From Lichenibacterium dinghuense (GTDB lineage Bacteria > Pseudomonadota > Alphaproteobacteria > Rhizobiales > Beijerinckiaceae), in assembly GCF_021730615.1 (NCBI RefSeq), contig NZ_JAJLMN010000001.1, forward strand, positions 4,785,501-4,849,500: 64,000 bases of DNA, given 5' to 3'. Within the stretch, counting starts at the first letter, position 1. Each line of letters opens with the position of its first letter. Below are positions 18,001 through 25,842 of the stretch, one piece after another. A program made the position numbers and the translations under genes. The notes beneath the pieces are model-generated. The model was not told where the DNA came from. It ran no database searches and was given only the letters and a program-made list of their open reading frames with translations.

Positions 18001-18420
18001 AACGCCGGCGCGGAAGTTCGGCTCTTTGGCGTAGGCACGATGAAACCAGATGCCGAGTTCGCGGGCAAATTTCAGGGCTGAGAGCGCCTCGGCATGGCCA
18101 CCCTTCGCCTCGTGCGCGGCGGCGTTGCCGACCTTGCGCAGGACATGGAAGACGCTGGCGACCTCGCGAGGGATGATCCGCTCGTAAGCGAGGCGCCGCA
18201 GTAGATCGTCGAGGCCCTCGCGCTCGCCGAGGTAGACCGCGTGATGGGCGGCGATCAGCTTGGCAAGAATTTCCGCGAACTGGCGCAACTTGAAGAGCGC
18301 CGTCGAGGGATCATCGCGGAAGTAGCGCTCGGCCAACCCGCCGAGGCGCACGAGGTTGAGGTCGTGCGGGCGCAGGAAATCGAAGTTCGCCGTCGCAACC
18401 GCTTCCACGCTCGCTCCCAT
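14998..18420 (-). CDS. hsdR: Type I restriction endonuclease/translocase subunit
   Basis: A 1140-residue HsdR. Residues about 10-130 look like a DUF4145/HEPN-like helical domain (YFRDDPSTALFKLRQFAEIL and VLRKVGNAAAHE), followed by a coiled coil near 150-250. The PD-(D/E)xK nuclease contains Glu318-x-Lys320 in VSLVEAKRRRR. A superfamily 2 motor follows: Walker A ATGTGKT near 457, DECH box near 562, RIHICTIQ-type and QMIGRATRL motifs. This domain order matches the EcoEI/DEAD-box class of HsdR. The ATG at 18420 (MGASVEAVATANFDF) is preferred to 18531 because the upstream part is Arg-rich and lacks a ribosome binding site. First gene of the hsdRMS operon. Confidence 0.93.
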   Translation of the reverse strand: MGASVEAVATANFDFLRPHDLNLVRLGGLAERYFRDDPSTALFKLRQFAEILAKLIAAHHAVYLGEREGLDDLLRRLAYERIIPREVASVFHVLRKVGNAAAHEAKGGHAEALSALKFARELGIWFHRAYAKEPNFRAGVFVPPPEPVDATATLRAEIAALQQRLTDSEGEVALAQQRANAEARERESLSERLAREAVERALWEQLAQESEAAKVEIAARLASLQTQAEQAPRAEVLDLVTRSEAAAQHIDLDEADTRTLIDAQLRNRGWEADTRSLRHSAGTRPVKGRNLAIAEWPTANGPADYAFFVGTTLVSLVEAKRRRRSVSAAIDQAEGYARGLTGIEGSSLVPGAPWGDGLAVPFVFAANGRPYLRQLETASGIWFRDTRRPTNLRRALTDWPTPDGLVSRLEVDEDAASTALAHQPMEFGFALRPYQRAAIHAVEAALVEGRRAMLVAMATGTGKTKLAIALLYRLLAAKRFRRVCFVVDRSALGDQTEGEFSTTKVVGAKTFADTFGLKGLGDVQPDDSTRVHICTIQGLVRRVLLATDPADIPPVDQYDLLVVDECHRGYLLDRELSEAELTFRGQEDYVSKYRRVLDHFDAVKIGLTATPALHTTEIFGEPIFRYGYRAAVIDGYLNDHEPPIRIETALARAGIHFGKADQYELLNTTTGEIDLAHAPDELRFEVEQFNRAVVTEPFNRAVAEELTRHIDPALPGKTLIFAASDLHADLVVTCIKDAMRDAYGEIDDGAVKKITAKTSDNPREVRKLIRSFRNDASPKIAVTVDLLTTGVDVPAITNLVFLRRVNSRILYDQMIGRATRLCPEIGKEAFRVFDAVDLYRHLQDLTDMKPVVVNPAISFEQLLAELGRAETQEQRDAIRGQLVVKLRRRLKHLPEAARERVAALAGEASEALLARLHGASGEDLVTWARQSAALGPVLDGEGEGGLPVLVPISTHPDAVVAVSRGYGPGQQRPEDFLDGFIAFVRGNVNTIAALTVVVQRPRDLTRAQLRELRAELDGRGFSEASLKRAWTDAKNEEIAASIIGFVRQAALGDPLVPYADRVRTAMNRILASRPWTEPQRKWLRRIGEQVAAEIVVDRDALDSGQFQADGGGFARLNRVFSGELERVLADVNEELWKQAG

Positions 18421-18446
18421 CAGCGGACCGCCCCTTGAGCTTGACG

Positions 18447-18644
18447 TTAAAGCCGAGCGACGCGATCCGCAACGCGAACGGGTGTACCCCCTGTCGCGCC
18501 GAGCAGCAGGTTGAGGCCGAAAACGGCCCAACGCTGCAAGTGGCGGCGCTGGAAGGCGACGAGCGACGGAAGCAGGAACAGCGACCAGAGTGCAGCGACT
18601 CCGGTTGCCAGACAGATAAGGAAGGCGATCTTGGTCGTTAGCAC
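18447..18644 (-). CDS. Small membrane protein, possibly truncated superinfection-immunity type
   Basis: A 65-codon frame with two hydrophobic stretches, about residues 5-28 and 42-52. The spacing FLLPSLVAFQRRHLQRWAVF followed by GLNLLLGATG resembles superinfection-immunity family membrane proteins, in which a second helix with a GW motif should follow. Here the frame turns polar after GATG and stops, so the gene may be truncated or shifted. The start is a GTG without a clear ribosome binding site. It lies just before hsdR on the same strand. Recognition is by eye and uncertain. Confidence 0.35.
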   Translation of the reverse strand: MLTTKIAFLICLATGVAALWSLFLLPSLVAFQRRHLQRWAVFGLNLLLGATGGTPVRVADRVARL

Positions 18645-18685
18645 GCCGCGCCCGACTGCGCTGCTGTCGATTCCCTACGACTATC

Positions 18686-20509
18686 TTACCGGCACCGGAC
18701 CCACTTCGAGGCTGCTCCCTCCCGCGTCAGCGTGAGCTCATCGCGGGTCAGCATGTAAGTCGCCGTGCTGAGGATCTCGGGCGGGTCGAGCCCGTCGACG
18801 GTGTGCGAGCTGTCGATCTGCCACGAGCCGGGGCCAACCCGGCGCACGGCGTTGGCCCGCTCCGGAAACTCGAACTCGCGATTGCCCGTCCGCCCCGCGG
18901 GCGCGATCACCATGACGGCGTGCTCATCGTAGTCCTCGCCGTTCCGCCCCGGATCACGGCAGGCCCGGCGGTCGTCGAACCAGCGCCCGGCCAACTCGCG
19001 CGGGAACGCGGCCTGCGGATCGCGATAGGCGAGGCTGGACGACACCTCGGGGTCCGCTCCGGGGCAGAGCGCGTTGAAGGCGCTCTCTAGCGGCTCGAAG
19101 ATCGGGGCGGTCGCGGTCAGGTCGGAGCCGTAACCGAGGTCGCGGAAGGCCCAGTGGTGATCCGGGTCGAGATCCTGGTCGGGCGGGCCTTGGTCCACCT
19201 TCTCGACGAGCTGGTAGCGACCGCCGCCGAAGCTGAGCAGCCGTCGCCCGCAGTCGGCGGCGAACCGCCGCGTCGTGGCCGGCGCCTGCGCCGCACAAAT
19301 CTCAAGGTCGACCCGAGTGCCCGCATCCTGCAACCGCTGACAGAAGGCGATCTGCTCCTGCCGGGTCACCTGGAAGTCGCCGACGGCCTCGCGCGTGCCC
19401 TGGCCCGCCAGCCGCACTGCGGCGAGATTCGGCCCCTTCAGGTTGAGGACCGTCAGGTCGGCGAGGCGCCGGGTGTAGCGCAGGGGCGGCGCGAGCGCGA
19501 CCGCGCCGAAGGCGTCGGCGCTGACCCAGCCCTTCTTCAGGACCGGGTGGGTGACGGGCACGAGCCGGGCCGGACCGCCCGCGGCGGGCAGCTCGGCTGG
19601 CGTGAGCGGGTTGCCCCGCAGCAGGCGGCGACAGCCCGCCTCCATCAACACCTCCGTCCGGCTCGCTTCACCCGCCGGCAGGGCCAGCAGGCGCTCCTCC
19701 GTGGCTCGATCCGGGCAGAACAGGGCCGGCGCACTCGTCACACAGGTGTCGCCCGGCTTGCACCAGCCCCGGTCGAAGGGCGTCGGCCGGGAGGGGATAG
19801 CGACGGCAGAGAGATCCGCACGGGCGACGAAATAGCTCGGCCGATAGTCTGTGCCGCTGCCGAACAGGATCCCGATCGGCTCCACGTCCGATGCCCCCTG
19901 GACGACTTCACCGGTGTTGCCCGCCTCGACCGTGATACAGCCTGCGCCGCCTTTCGCCTCGGTGGTCGGCAACGTCAGGGCTCCCGGCTTGGGGCAGGCC
20001 CAAGCCGGCGCGCCCGAGCGCACGGCGCAGAAGGCGACATCCTGACAGCTCGTCAGGGTCGCGCTGCCCGCGGGCGCGAAGACATCAACCGGCAGGTAGC
20101 CGAGGTGCTTCCCCGCGTTCGTCAGGTAGAGCACCCGCGCGGACTGCGTCGCCTCGGCTTTGACCGGCAGCCCAGCGGGTGCGATCTGACAGCTCCTTGC
20201 GTGCACGAGAGTGAGGCCCAGGTCGCGCCCGGCGGCCGGCCCGGCCGCGGCGATGCGTTCGGCCGAGGCATAATCACAGGCGAAGATCGGGTCCGGGTAG
20301 GTGCAGGTCTGACCGGCCGTGCAGGGCGAACCGGCCGAGCCGGACGGTGCGGTGCTGGTCACCACCTGGGCCGCCGCCGGAGCGCTGAGCGACGCGAGCG
20401 TGAGGCTAGCGCCGCCCAGCACGGCTACGAGAAAGAGCGGCCCACAGCGCCCCCGGCGGCCGGGCGCGCGATCGGGCTGAGGCGGGCGATCGATGCGTGT
20501 GGCCCGCAT
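18686..20509 (-). CDS. Predicted secreted Cys-containing protein (607 aa)
   Basis: Unrecognised 607-residue protein. A basic N-terminus and hydrophobic segment ending in SAPAAAQ at about residue 48 form a likely Sec signal peptide, so the mature protein is periplasmic or envelope-bound. Several Cys pairs (GSPCTAGQTC and KPGDTC) point to disulfides, and repeated segments around PGDTCVTSAPALFCPD and AGQTCTYPDPIFACD suggest an internal duplication. The C-terminal third includes LTREGAASKW, possibly a lipocalin-like region. The start overlaps the previous stop as TGATG, placing it last in a three-gene operon with the coiled-coil secreted protein and the DUF805/SHOCT protein. Confidence 0.65.
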   Translation of the reverse strand: MRATRIDRPPQPDRAPGRRGRCGPLFLVAVLGGASLTLASLSAPAAAQVVTSTAPSGSAGSPCTAGQTCTYPDPIFACDYASAERIAAAGPAAGRDLGLTLVHARSCQIAPAGLPVKAEATQSARVLYLTNAGKHLGYLPVDVFAPAGSATLTSCQDVAFCAVRSGAPAWACPKPGALTLPTTEAKGGAGCITVEAGNTGEVVQGASDVEPIGILFGSGTDYRPSYFVARADLSAVAIPSRPTPFDRGWCKPGDTCVTSAPALFCPDRATEERLLALPAGEASRTEVLMEAGCRRLLRGNPLTPAELPAAGGPARLVPVTHPVLKKGWVSADAFGAVALAPPLRYTRRLADLTVLNLKGPNLAAVRLAGQGTREAVGDFQVTRQEQIAFCQRLQDAGTRVDLEICAAQAPATTRRFAADCGRRLLSFGGGRYQLVEKVDQGPPDQDLDPDHHWAFRDLGYGSDLTATAPIFEPLESAFNALCPGADPEVSSSLAYRDPQAAFPRELAGRWFDDRRACRDPGRNGEDYDEHAVMVIAPAGRTGNREFEFPERANAVRRVGPGSWQIDSSHTVDGLDPPEILSTATYMLTRDELTLTREGAASKWVRCR

Positions 20510-21702
20510 CAGAAATCCTTTCGCAGATTTTTCGCGGTGGGGTCGATCTTCTCGTAGTCGTCGCGCAGCCCCGTCACCGCCGACCGGCAGATCGCCCGCC
20601 CCTCTGCCGTGTACTCGCCCCGCGCCACAGCCTGCTGGCCGGGGTCCATCCGGACGATGAGATTGCGCTGCACCTCCCCGTTCAGGCGGTTGGCGGTCGC
20701 CCAGCGTTCGTCCTTGTCGAGGCCGGGAGTCTGCTTCAGCAGCTCGTCCTCGATTGCCTTCACCTGCGCCTTCGCGGCGTCGAGCTCCGCCGGCGTCACG
20801 TAGACGGCGGCGAAACTGCTGCGGCTGTCGAAGCAGCGGCGCACCGCGATGTAGTCCCGATAGGCGCCGACGAGCCGTCCCCCGGGCTGGTCCGCGTCGG
20901 GCGGCGGCGTCATGAGCTGTTTCAGGGCCTCCGCCCACGGATTCGGCTCTCCAGTTTGACTGGCGCCGGGAACGGGCGGGGTCGGCACGCTGTGGGCAAA
21001 GAAGTTGGCCCGCGCCTTCGCTTCCTCGTCCCCCGCCGGGTGGAGCAAGGCGTCTCGCGCTCGGCGCGCCTCCTCGAAAGCGGCGTTCCTATCGGGCAAC
21101 GGATGCGGCACCTCGACCGGGGCGGCACGCCGTCGACCTTCTTCCTCCGCCTCCTGCCGCTCGGCAGCCGCGACTTGCGCGGCGACTCGCGCATCCTCTC
21201 TTCGCTGGCGGTCCTGCTCCGCTTGCCGGTCCCGCTCGGCCGCGGCCTCGATATCCTGCTGACGTCGGAGCGTGGCTGCCTGCTGTGCCGCGGCGTAGCG
21301 AGAGCTGTCCGTGCCTTGCCGGTCCATCTCGGCGATAAGGGCACCGAGGCGCGGGAAGCAGAGCGCGATCGTGCTCCTGTCCACCGCGCCGATCGCGCGC
21401 TGGTTGGCGAGGTAGTCGCCCGAGGGCAGCTCCCGTCGCAAGGCGCTCCCGAGTTCGCGCCCGACGACGGTGACAGCCGAGGCCGCGCCGAGCGTGGCGA
21501 CCTGCGGTTCGAGCCGCCTCACCAACCCGACGGCAGCTCTCTGGGCCGGCCCGCTCTGAAAGACGGGTGGGCACGTCATCGACGCCGAAGGACCATCGGA
21601 TGGGACCGGCTGCGCGCGCCCGGTCACGGCGACCATGCCGGCGAGTGCCGAACCGATCAGGGAAGTAGTGCAGAGATGCCGCGCTCTGGTGGACGCGCTC
21701 AT
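20509..21702 (-). CDS. Predicted secreted coiled-coil protein (397 aa)
   Basis: Unrecognised. The N-terminus (TSLIGSALAGMVAVTGRAQP) is a likely signal peptide. Residues about 135-210 are rich in Ala, Glu, Arg and Gln (AAERDRQAEQDRQRREDARV) and predict a long coiled coil. A C-terminal region of ~130 residues contains conserved-looking RCFDSRSSF and EGRAICRSAV with two cysteines. It overlaps the upstream DUF805/SHOCT gene (ATGA) and the downstream secreted gene (TGATG), so the three products are probably made in fixed proportion and work together in the envelope. Function unknown. Confidence 0.65.
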   Translation of the reverse strand: MSASTRARHLCTTSLIGSALAGMVAVTGRAQPVPSDGPSASMTCPPVFQSGPAQRAAVGLVRRLEPQVATLGAASAVTVVGRELGSALRRELPSGDYLANQRAIGAVDRSTIALCFPRLGALIAEMDRQGTDSSRYAAAQQAATLRRQQDIEAAAERDRQAEQDRQRREDARVAAQVAAAERQEAEEEGRRRAAPVEVPHPLPDRNAAFEEARRARDALLHPAGDEEAKARANFFAHSVPTPPVPGASQTGEPNPWAEALKQLMTPPPDADQPGGRLVGAYRDYIAVRRCFDSRSSFAAVYVTPAELDAAKAQVKAIEDELLKQTPGLDKDERWATANRLNGEVQRNLIVRMDPGQQAVARGEYTAEGRAICRSAVTGLRDDYEKIDPTAKNLRKDF

Positions 21703-22235
21703 GCGCCCGCTCCGTCGGCCAGCACCCGCGCCTTCATGGCGGCGAACTCGGCCTCGGTCAGGCTGCCGCTCGCCCGCAACTGTGCCAGTCGCTCGATCTC
21801 GGCCAGCACGTCGCGCCGGGCGGGCGGGGCCACGGCGCCGACACCAGGGGCACCGAGGGGCGGAGCCGGCACCAAGCTCGGCACGACGGCCGCCCCGTAC
21901 TGGTTCGGGCCGGGCGTACCGGCTTGGCAGGCCCAGATCAGCAGCACGACGAGGCCGACGAGCGGGATGATGTTGAGGAGCAGGAACCAGCCCGCGTGGT
22001 CGGTGTCGTGGAGGCGCCGCACCGCGACTGCGAGGCTGGGCAGCACGTGGGCGAGCACGACCAGCCCGGCGAACAGGTGCGAGCGGCTCTCTGGCCCGCT
22101 GACGAAGGCGGCGTCGACGACGAGGGCAACGAACACCACAACCACCATAAAGACCGTGAACTGCCAGAACTCCGCCCGCGAGGCTCGCCCGCGGAAGGTG
22201 GCGTAGCTCCTCATCGCACTCAGGTAGCCGTTCAT
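21699..22235 (-). CDS. DUF805 membrane protein with C-terminal SHOCT domain
   Basis: A 178-residue inner-membrane protein. YATFRGRASRAEFWQFTVF is the DUF805 signature, followed by hydrophobic helices around 24-45, 54-70 and 85-105, with the family motif VRRLHDTDHAGWF. A Pro/Ala-rich linker leads to a SHOCT domain (IERLAQLRASGSLTEAEFAAMKARVL), a short two-helix module common at C-termini of oligomerising membrane proteins. The ATG at 22235 has AAGGA eight bases upstream and is preferred to 22271. First gene of the operon with two predicted secreted proteins. The role of DUF805 proteins is not established. Confidence 0.85.
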   Translation of the reverse strand: MNGYLSAMRSYATFRGRASRAEFWQFTVFMVVVVFVALVVDAAFVSGPESRSHLFAGLVVLAHVLPSLAVAVRRLHDTDHAGWFLLLNIIPLVGLVVLLIWACQAGTPGPNQYGAAVVPSLVPAPPLGAPGVGAVAPPARRDVLAEIERLAQLRASGSLTEAEFAAMKARVLADGAGA

Positions 22236-22354
22236 CGCTGGGTCCTTCTGGCTAGACGTGCTCACGGGCAAATTTCCTGACGCGAGGACGCCAGGAGGTA
22301 ATACCTAGCGTATGCGCGATGGTTTTGGCGAGCCAGCACACGTGCCTGAGAGGC

Positions 22355-22636
22355 ATGAACGGAAGGGTGCGTCTCGCTTGGAATGTCCGCCACCTGCGCG
22401 TCGCGCGAGGTTTGTCTCAGGAGGCTCTTGCGGTCGATGCAGGAGTTGCGGCCCCCTACCTGTCGAATATTGAGCAGGCCAGAGTAAACCCAACCATAGA
22501 TGTCTTGGACCGGTTGGCAGGTGCGCTCGGTGTCGAAGTAGACACTCTTCTTCGCGCGCACGATCAGAGTGATGATCCACCTCGCCCCCTGCGAGCCGGC
22601 CGCAAGTCTGGTCGGCCGGCGCCGCGTGTCGACTAG
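22355..22636 (+). CDS. XRE-family HTH regulator
   Basis: A 93-residue protein whose first ~65 residues form a lambda-repressor-like helix-turn-helix: NVRHLRVARGLSQEALAVDA, then VAAPYLSNIEQARVNPTIDV and LDRLAGALGVEVDTLL. The tail is short, basic and unstructured. The ATG at 22355 is preceded by GAGAGG. It diverges from the DUF805 operon with 119 bases between starts, so it may regulate that operon. A MITE and an IS lie immediately downstream. Confidence 0.85.
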   Translation: MNGRVRLAWNVRHLRVARGLSQEALAVDAGVAAPYLSNIEQARVNPTIDVLDRLAGALGVEVDTLLRAHDQSDDPPRPLRAGRKSGRPAPRVD

Positions 22637-22709
22637 CGGTGAGACTTGCCCAGTCATGTTCCGGACTGACCGCGATCTCTGGCTAAATCGGATCGGGGCG
22701 CTCACCTAG

Positions 22710-22974
22710 AGGCTGTTATGAACCATGGACGATGGCTCTACTGGAGCCATTTTCGGATGATCGGCAGGAGACTTGCGATGAGCGTGGCTCAGCCACGGTC
22801 GAGCAAGTCGACGCACCGAGGGCCGAAAATGGCCCAGCCCCTACGGGGTTGCGGTGTGACGGCCGCCTGGTGCGTCGAAGCTTTTGCCAGTACGGACGTA
22901 CTGGCTGCAAGCTCCTCCTGCCATCCGGCTCGTCACGCCGCAATAGAGCCGTCGTCCATGGTTCATAACAGCCT
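22710..22974. mobile_element. MITE-like element (265 bp) flanked by CTAG
   Basis: Ends are inverted repeats of about 30 bases beginning AGGCTGTTATGAACC, with one mismatch. CTAG lies directly outside each end (22706-22709 and 22975-22978), as in a 4-base target duplication. No transposase fits inside, so this is a non-autonomous derivative, probably of an IS5-type element because YTAR targets are typical there. The right-hand CTAG is shared with the neighbouring IS701-family copy. Confidence 0.7.
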
Positions 22975-22978
22975 CTAG

Positions 22979-24414
22979 CACTACTTTGGTATTTCGCGGA
23001 ACGCGATAGGGCCTTTGCGGATTCCACGCCGGGATGTGCCGGTGCGGGGTGGGCGTCATGGGCGATGGAGGAAACTGGCGGGCGGATCTGGATTGCTGGC
23101 TGGAGCCGTTCCTGGCGGAACTGAACCACGCGGCGCGGCGGACAATGTGCCCGCATTACATCGCCGGGCTGATCGGGCTGGGCGAGCGCAAAAGCATGCA
23201 GCCTATGGCGGCGCGCCAGGACGGGCTCAGCTACGACCGGCTGCAGCACTTCATCTCGGTCGGGCGCTGGGACGATGCTCCGCTCGCCCGCACGCTTCTG
23301 GCCGAGGCGGACCGCATGGTGGGCGGGCGCGACGCCGTGCTGGTGATCGACGATACGTCGCTGCCCAAGAAGGGACGGCACTCGGTCGGTGTAGCGCCGC
23401 AGTACCTGTCGACGCAGGGCAAAACCGGCAACTGCCAAGCGATGGTGTCGCTCACCTTGGCGCGGCGCGAGGTGCCGGTGCTGCTCGGGCTGCGGCTGTT
23501 TCTGCCCACGACATGGACCGACGACGCGACCCGCATGGCCCGGGCGGGCGTGCCCGAGGCGGCGCGGGCGCCGCGCACCAAGCCTGAGATCGCGCTGGGC
23601 GAGGTGGACCGCGTCAGGGCCGCAGGGGTGCGCTTCGGCCTTGTGCTGGCCGACGCGGGCTACGGCTGCAGCGCGACGTTCCGGGCGGGACTGAGCGCGC
23701 GAGGGCTCGCCTGGGCAGTCGGCGTGCCGTCCAACGTCAAAGTCTATCCGGCCGACGTGAAACTGCTGCCGGCCGAGCCGAAGCCGGGGCGCCCGTCTGA
23801 CTTCCTGCTCCCGACACGGCGTCGGAACCGGCCGAAGCCGTGCTGGGGCGGGCCAGGTGGTGTTCGGTGACATGGCGCTCGGGCACCAAGGGACGGCTGA
23901 AGGCGCGCTTTGCCGCCGCGCGGGTGCGCGTCGCGGACGGCCCCACGCGGCGCATCGGCGGCAAGGCGAACCAGCACCTGCCCGGCGACGAGGAGGTGTG
24001 GTTGGTAGGCGAGCATCGCGCCTCGGGCGAGCGGAAGTTCTACCTGTCGAACCTGCCGCCGAAGGCCAGCCTGCGTCGCCTGGCGAGTGCCATCAAGGCG
24101 CGCTGGGTGTGCGAACAGGCGCACCAGCAGGTGAAGGAGGAACTGGGCCTCGACCATTTTGAAGGCCGGTCCTGGACGGGGCTGCACCGACACGCGCTGA
24201 TGACCATGCTGGCCTACGCGTTCCTGCAGCACCGACGGCTCGCCCGAGCGGGGCGGGGAAAAAAAGCTGAAGGCGGGCCTGCCACCGCCTCAGCCGACCC
24301 TTCCGGCCGTACGCCGGGCCATGCTGGACAGCCTGGGCCGGCACCTCACGCGATGCCCGCATTGCGATCGGCTCCTCAACCGCGCATCATCGAGTTGAAC
24401 GTGCCAAAGTAGTG
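22979..24414 (+). mobile_element. IS701-family insertion sequence (about 1436 bp)
   Basis: Terminal inverted repeats begin with the 11 bases CACTACTTTGG at both ends and are flanked by CTAG (22975-22978 and 24415-24418), fitting the 4-base YTAR duplication known for IS701. The single transposase gene inside is disrupted by two frameshifts. The insertion lies beside the MITE and in the last codons of the minus-strand gene that ends at 24387. Confidence 0.85.
23058..24398 (+). pseudogene. IS701-family transposase with two compensating frameshifts
   Basis: DDE transposase of IS701 type. The first part reads in one frame to about 23845 and contains VLVIDDTSLPKKG (catalytic Asp) and LVLADAGYG (second Asp). 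The middle part, FYLSNLPPKASLRRLASAIK then WVCEQAHQQVKEELGLDHFEG with the catalytic Glu region, is in another frame from about 23845 to 24255. At an A7 run near 24257-24263 the frame returns to the first one and ends LPPPQPTLPAVRRAM then LTRCPHCDRLL with a stop at 24396-24398. Two compensating indels thus separate the DDE residues. Either the gene is dead or the sequence has two errors. Confidence 0.8.
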
Positions 24415-24824
24415 CTAGGATCTCCGCTTCCAAGATGCGGCGTAACCCGCACGAGCACCTCCCACGCGCTCATCACCACCGCCACGGTGCGCAGGTCGAA
24501 GCCGTGTTTCGTCAACGCGGACGAGGTGAGCAGCCGCAGGAGCGCAGCGGCGAGGTCGGGCGCCGCTGCCATGAGGCGCGCATCGGCAAGGCGCTGGATG
24601 CCGGTCGCGAGGTGCAGCGGGCAGTCGCCCGCCGCCATCAACCGGTTCTGGCGAATGAGGTAGGGCCAACCGCCGGGCCGGTCCTCGGTCGCCGGCTCGA
24701 CCCCGAGCATCGCTTCGCCAGCCGAAGCACCCTCGCCTGCCTCGCCCCGGACGAGCCAAGGACCGGCGGTCGGGATGTCGGCCGCCCGCAGTCGCGGCGC
24801 GGCCACCTCAGTACTCCTCGGCAA
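24387..24824 (-). CDS. Phage/plasmid-type hypothetical protein, 3' end altered by IS701
   Basis: Unrecognised 145-residue protein. The segment LADARLMAAAPDLAAALLRLL matches a short pattern (NARLIAAAPELL-type) common in phage and plasmid accessory proteins. The last nine codons lie in the target duplication and IS701 end. If MITE, IS and extra CTAG copies are removed, the frame reads GSGDPR and stops at once, so the insertion changed only the C-terminal tail. The start overlaps the DUF3768 gene by 17 bases on the same strand, suggesting one operon. Confidence 0.55.
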   Translation of the reverse strand: MPRSTEVAAPRLRAADIPTAGPWLVRGEAGEGASAGEAMLGVEPATEDRPGGWPYLIRQNRLMAAGDCPLHLATGIQRLADARLMAAAPDLAAALLRLLTSSALTKHGFDLRTVAVVMSAWEVLVRVTPHLGSGDPSTTLARSTR

Positions 24825-25176
24825 GCATGAGGGTCAGCACGCGCACCGTAACGGCCGGGTCGGCCGCATCGGGCGAGTGCAGGCGTAGCGAGCGGTCGTA
24901 GGGGTCGATCTTCCAGAACGCGCGCACCTCGCCAATGTCGACGACGCCGAAATCGTGCTCGCCGTAGGGATCATTGTCAGCGTCAAACCGATCGAAGGTC
25001 CGCACCGCCGCGATGACCTCGGCCCGCACGCGGTCGGGCAGCGCACCGACCCCGGCCGTCAGGGTGACGCGCCCGCCGGTGAAGCTCTGGCGGAAGGCAT
25101 CGTTCAGGCGCCGGATCGCGACCGTGTGCTCGGATTCCATGCTGCTCTCGGCCGCCTCAAGCTGAAGATTGTTCAT
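24808..25176 (-). CDS. DUF3768 family protein
   Basis: A 122-residue protein matching DUF3768: IRRLNDAFRQSFTGGRVTLT near the start, then FDRFDADNDPYGEHDFGVVD, FWKIDPYDRSL and a closing VRVLTLMLAEEY. Genes of this family are frequent on alphaproteobacterial plasmids and islands; their biochemical role is not known. It lies between two hypothetical genes on the same strand, nine bases after the stop of the 218-residue gene, and is probably cotranscribed. Confidence 0.85.
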   Translation of the reverse strand: MNNLQLEAAESSMESEHTVAIRRLNDAFRQSFTGGRVTLTAGVGALPDRVRAEVIAAVRTFDRFDADNDPYGEHDFGVVDIGEVRAFWKIDPYDRSLRLHSPDAADPAVTVRVLTLMLAEEY

Positions 25177-25185
25177 GTTTTGTTC

Positions 25186-25842
25186 TCACTTCAGGGTGGC
25201 GGCGATGGCGGGCGGCAGCAGGGCGAGGTGCTCGCGGTGCCGGACGATGGGCGGCTCGCCGGCATAGCCCTCCCCCACCCAGCGCAGTTGCAGCAGCGCC
25301 GGCCCTTTCAGGGCCGTGACCTCGGCGAGGTACCAGACCTCGGGTTGGTTTTCCTCGGCCGCGAGGCACCGGTGCCCGACGGTCAGCGCATCGCGGTCGG
25401 CGGGCGGCGTCGCTGGGCCGGGGGCGGCCTTCTCAACAGCCGGCTTGCCGTCACTCGCCTTTTGCGTCGGACGGCCGCCCCCGGCCTTGCGCGGGCCCGT
25501 GGCGGGCGCCTCGGCTTCGGACGGCCGAGCCGGCGTGAAGGCGCCGGGTGTCGCGGCGAGTTGGTCGAAGAGCGCGCCCTTGACGAACGGCACGAAGGCC
25601 CGCCCGCTCTCGAACACCCGCCCGGCCGCCAACTTGGCGCCGAGCTCCCGATGCTCGCTCGTTTCGAGCCGCAGCACCTGCATGCCCATCAGCCCGGCCG
25701 CCAGCTCGGCCAGGGTGGCGTCCTTCGCTTCGAAGCGCGAAGCGTGCGGCTTGCCGCCCTCGTCGCGGCCGAAGACGGCGAGGGCGCAGGCCGGAGGCGC
25801 GGCGCCGGGCTCGGGGTTGGCACTGGCTATGTTGTCGTTCAT
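25186..25842 (-). CDS. Hypothetical protein (218 aa) of the DUF3768 group
   Basis: Unrecognised. It has two ordered regions, about 15-95 (FGRDEGGKPHASRFEAKDAT, then VLRLETSEHRELGAKL) and 145-215 (HRCLAAEENQPEVWYLAEV and LQLRWVGEGYAGEPPIVRHR), joined by a Pro/Ala/Lys-rich linker. The C-terminal region looks like a small beta barrel, possibly chromo/Tudor-like. No signal or membrane segment. The ATG at 25842 was chosen because the upstream in-frame part is low-complexity. A strong sigma-70-like promoter lies about 165 bases upstream. Confidence 0.55.
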   Translation of the reverse strand: MNDNIASANPEPGAAPPACALAVFGRDEGGKPHASRFEAKDATLAELAAGLMGMQVLRLETSEHRELGAKLAAGRVFESGRAFVPFVKGALFDQLAATPGAFTPARPSEAEAPATGPRKAGGGRPTQKASDGKPAVEKAAPGPATPPADRDALTVGHRCLAAEENQPEVWYLAEVTALKGPALLQLRWVGEGYAGEPPIVRHREHLALLPPAIAATLK

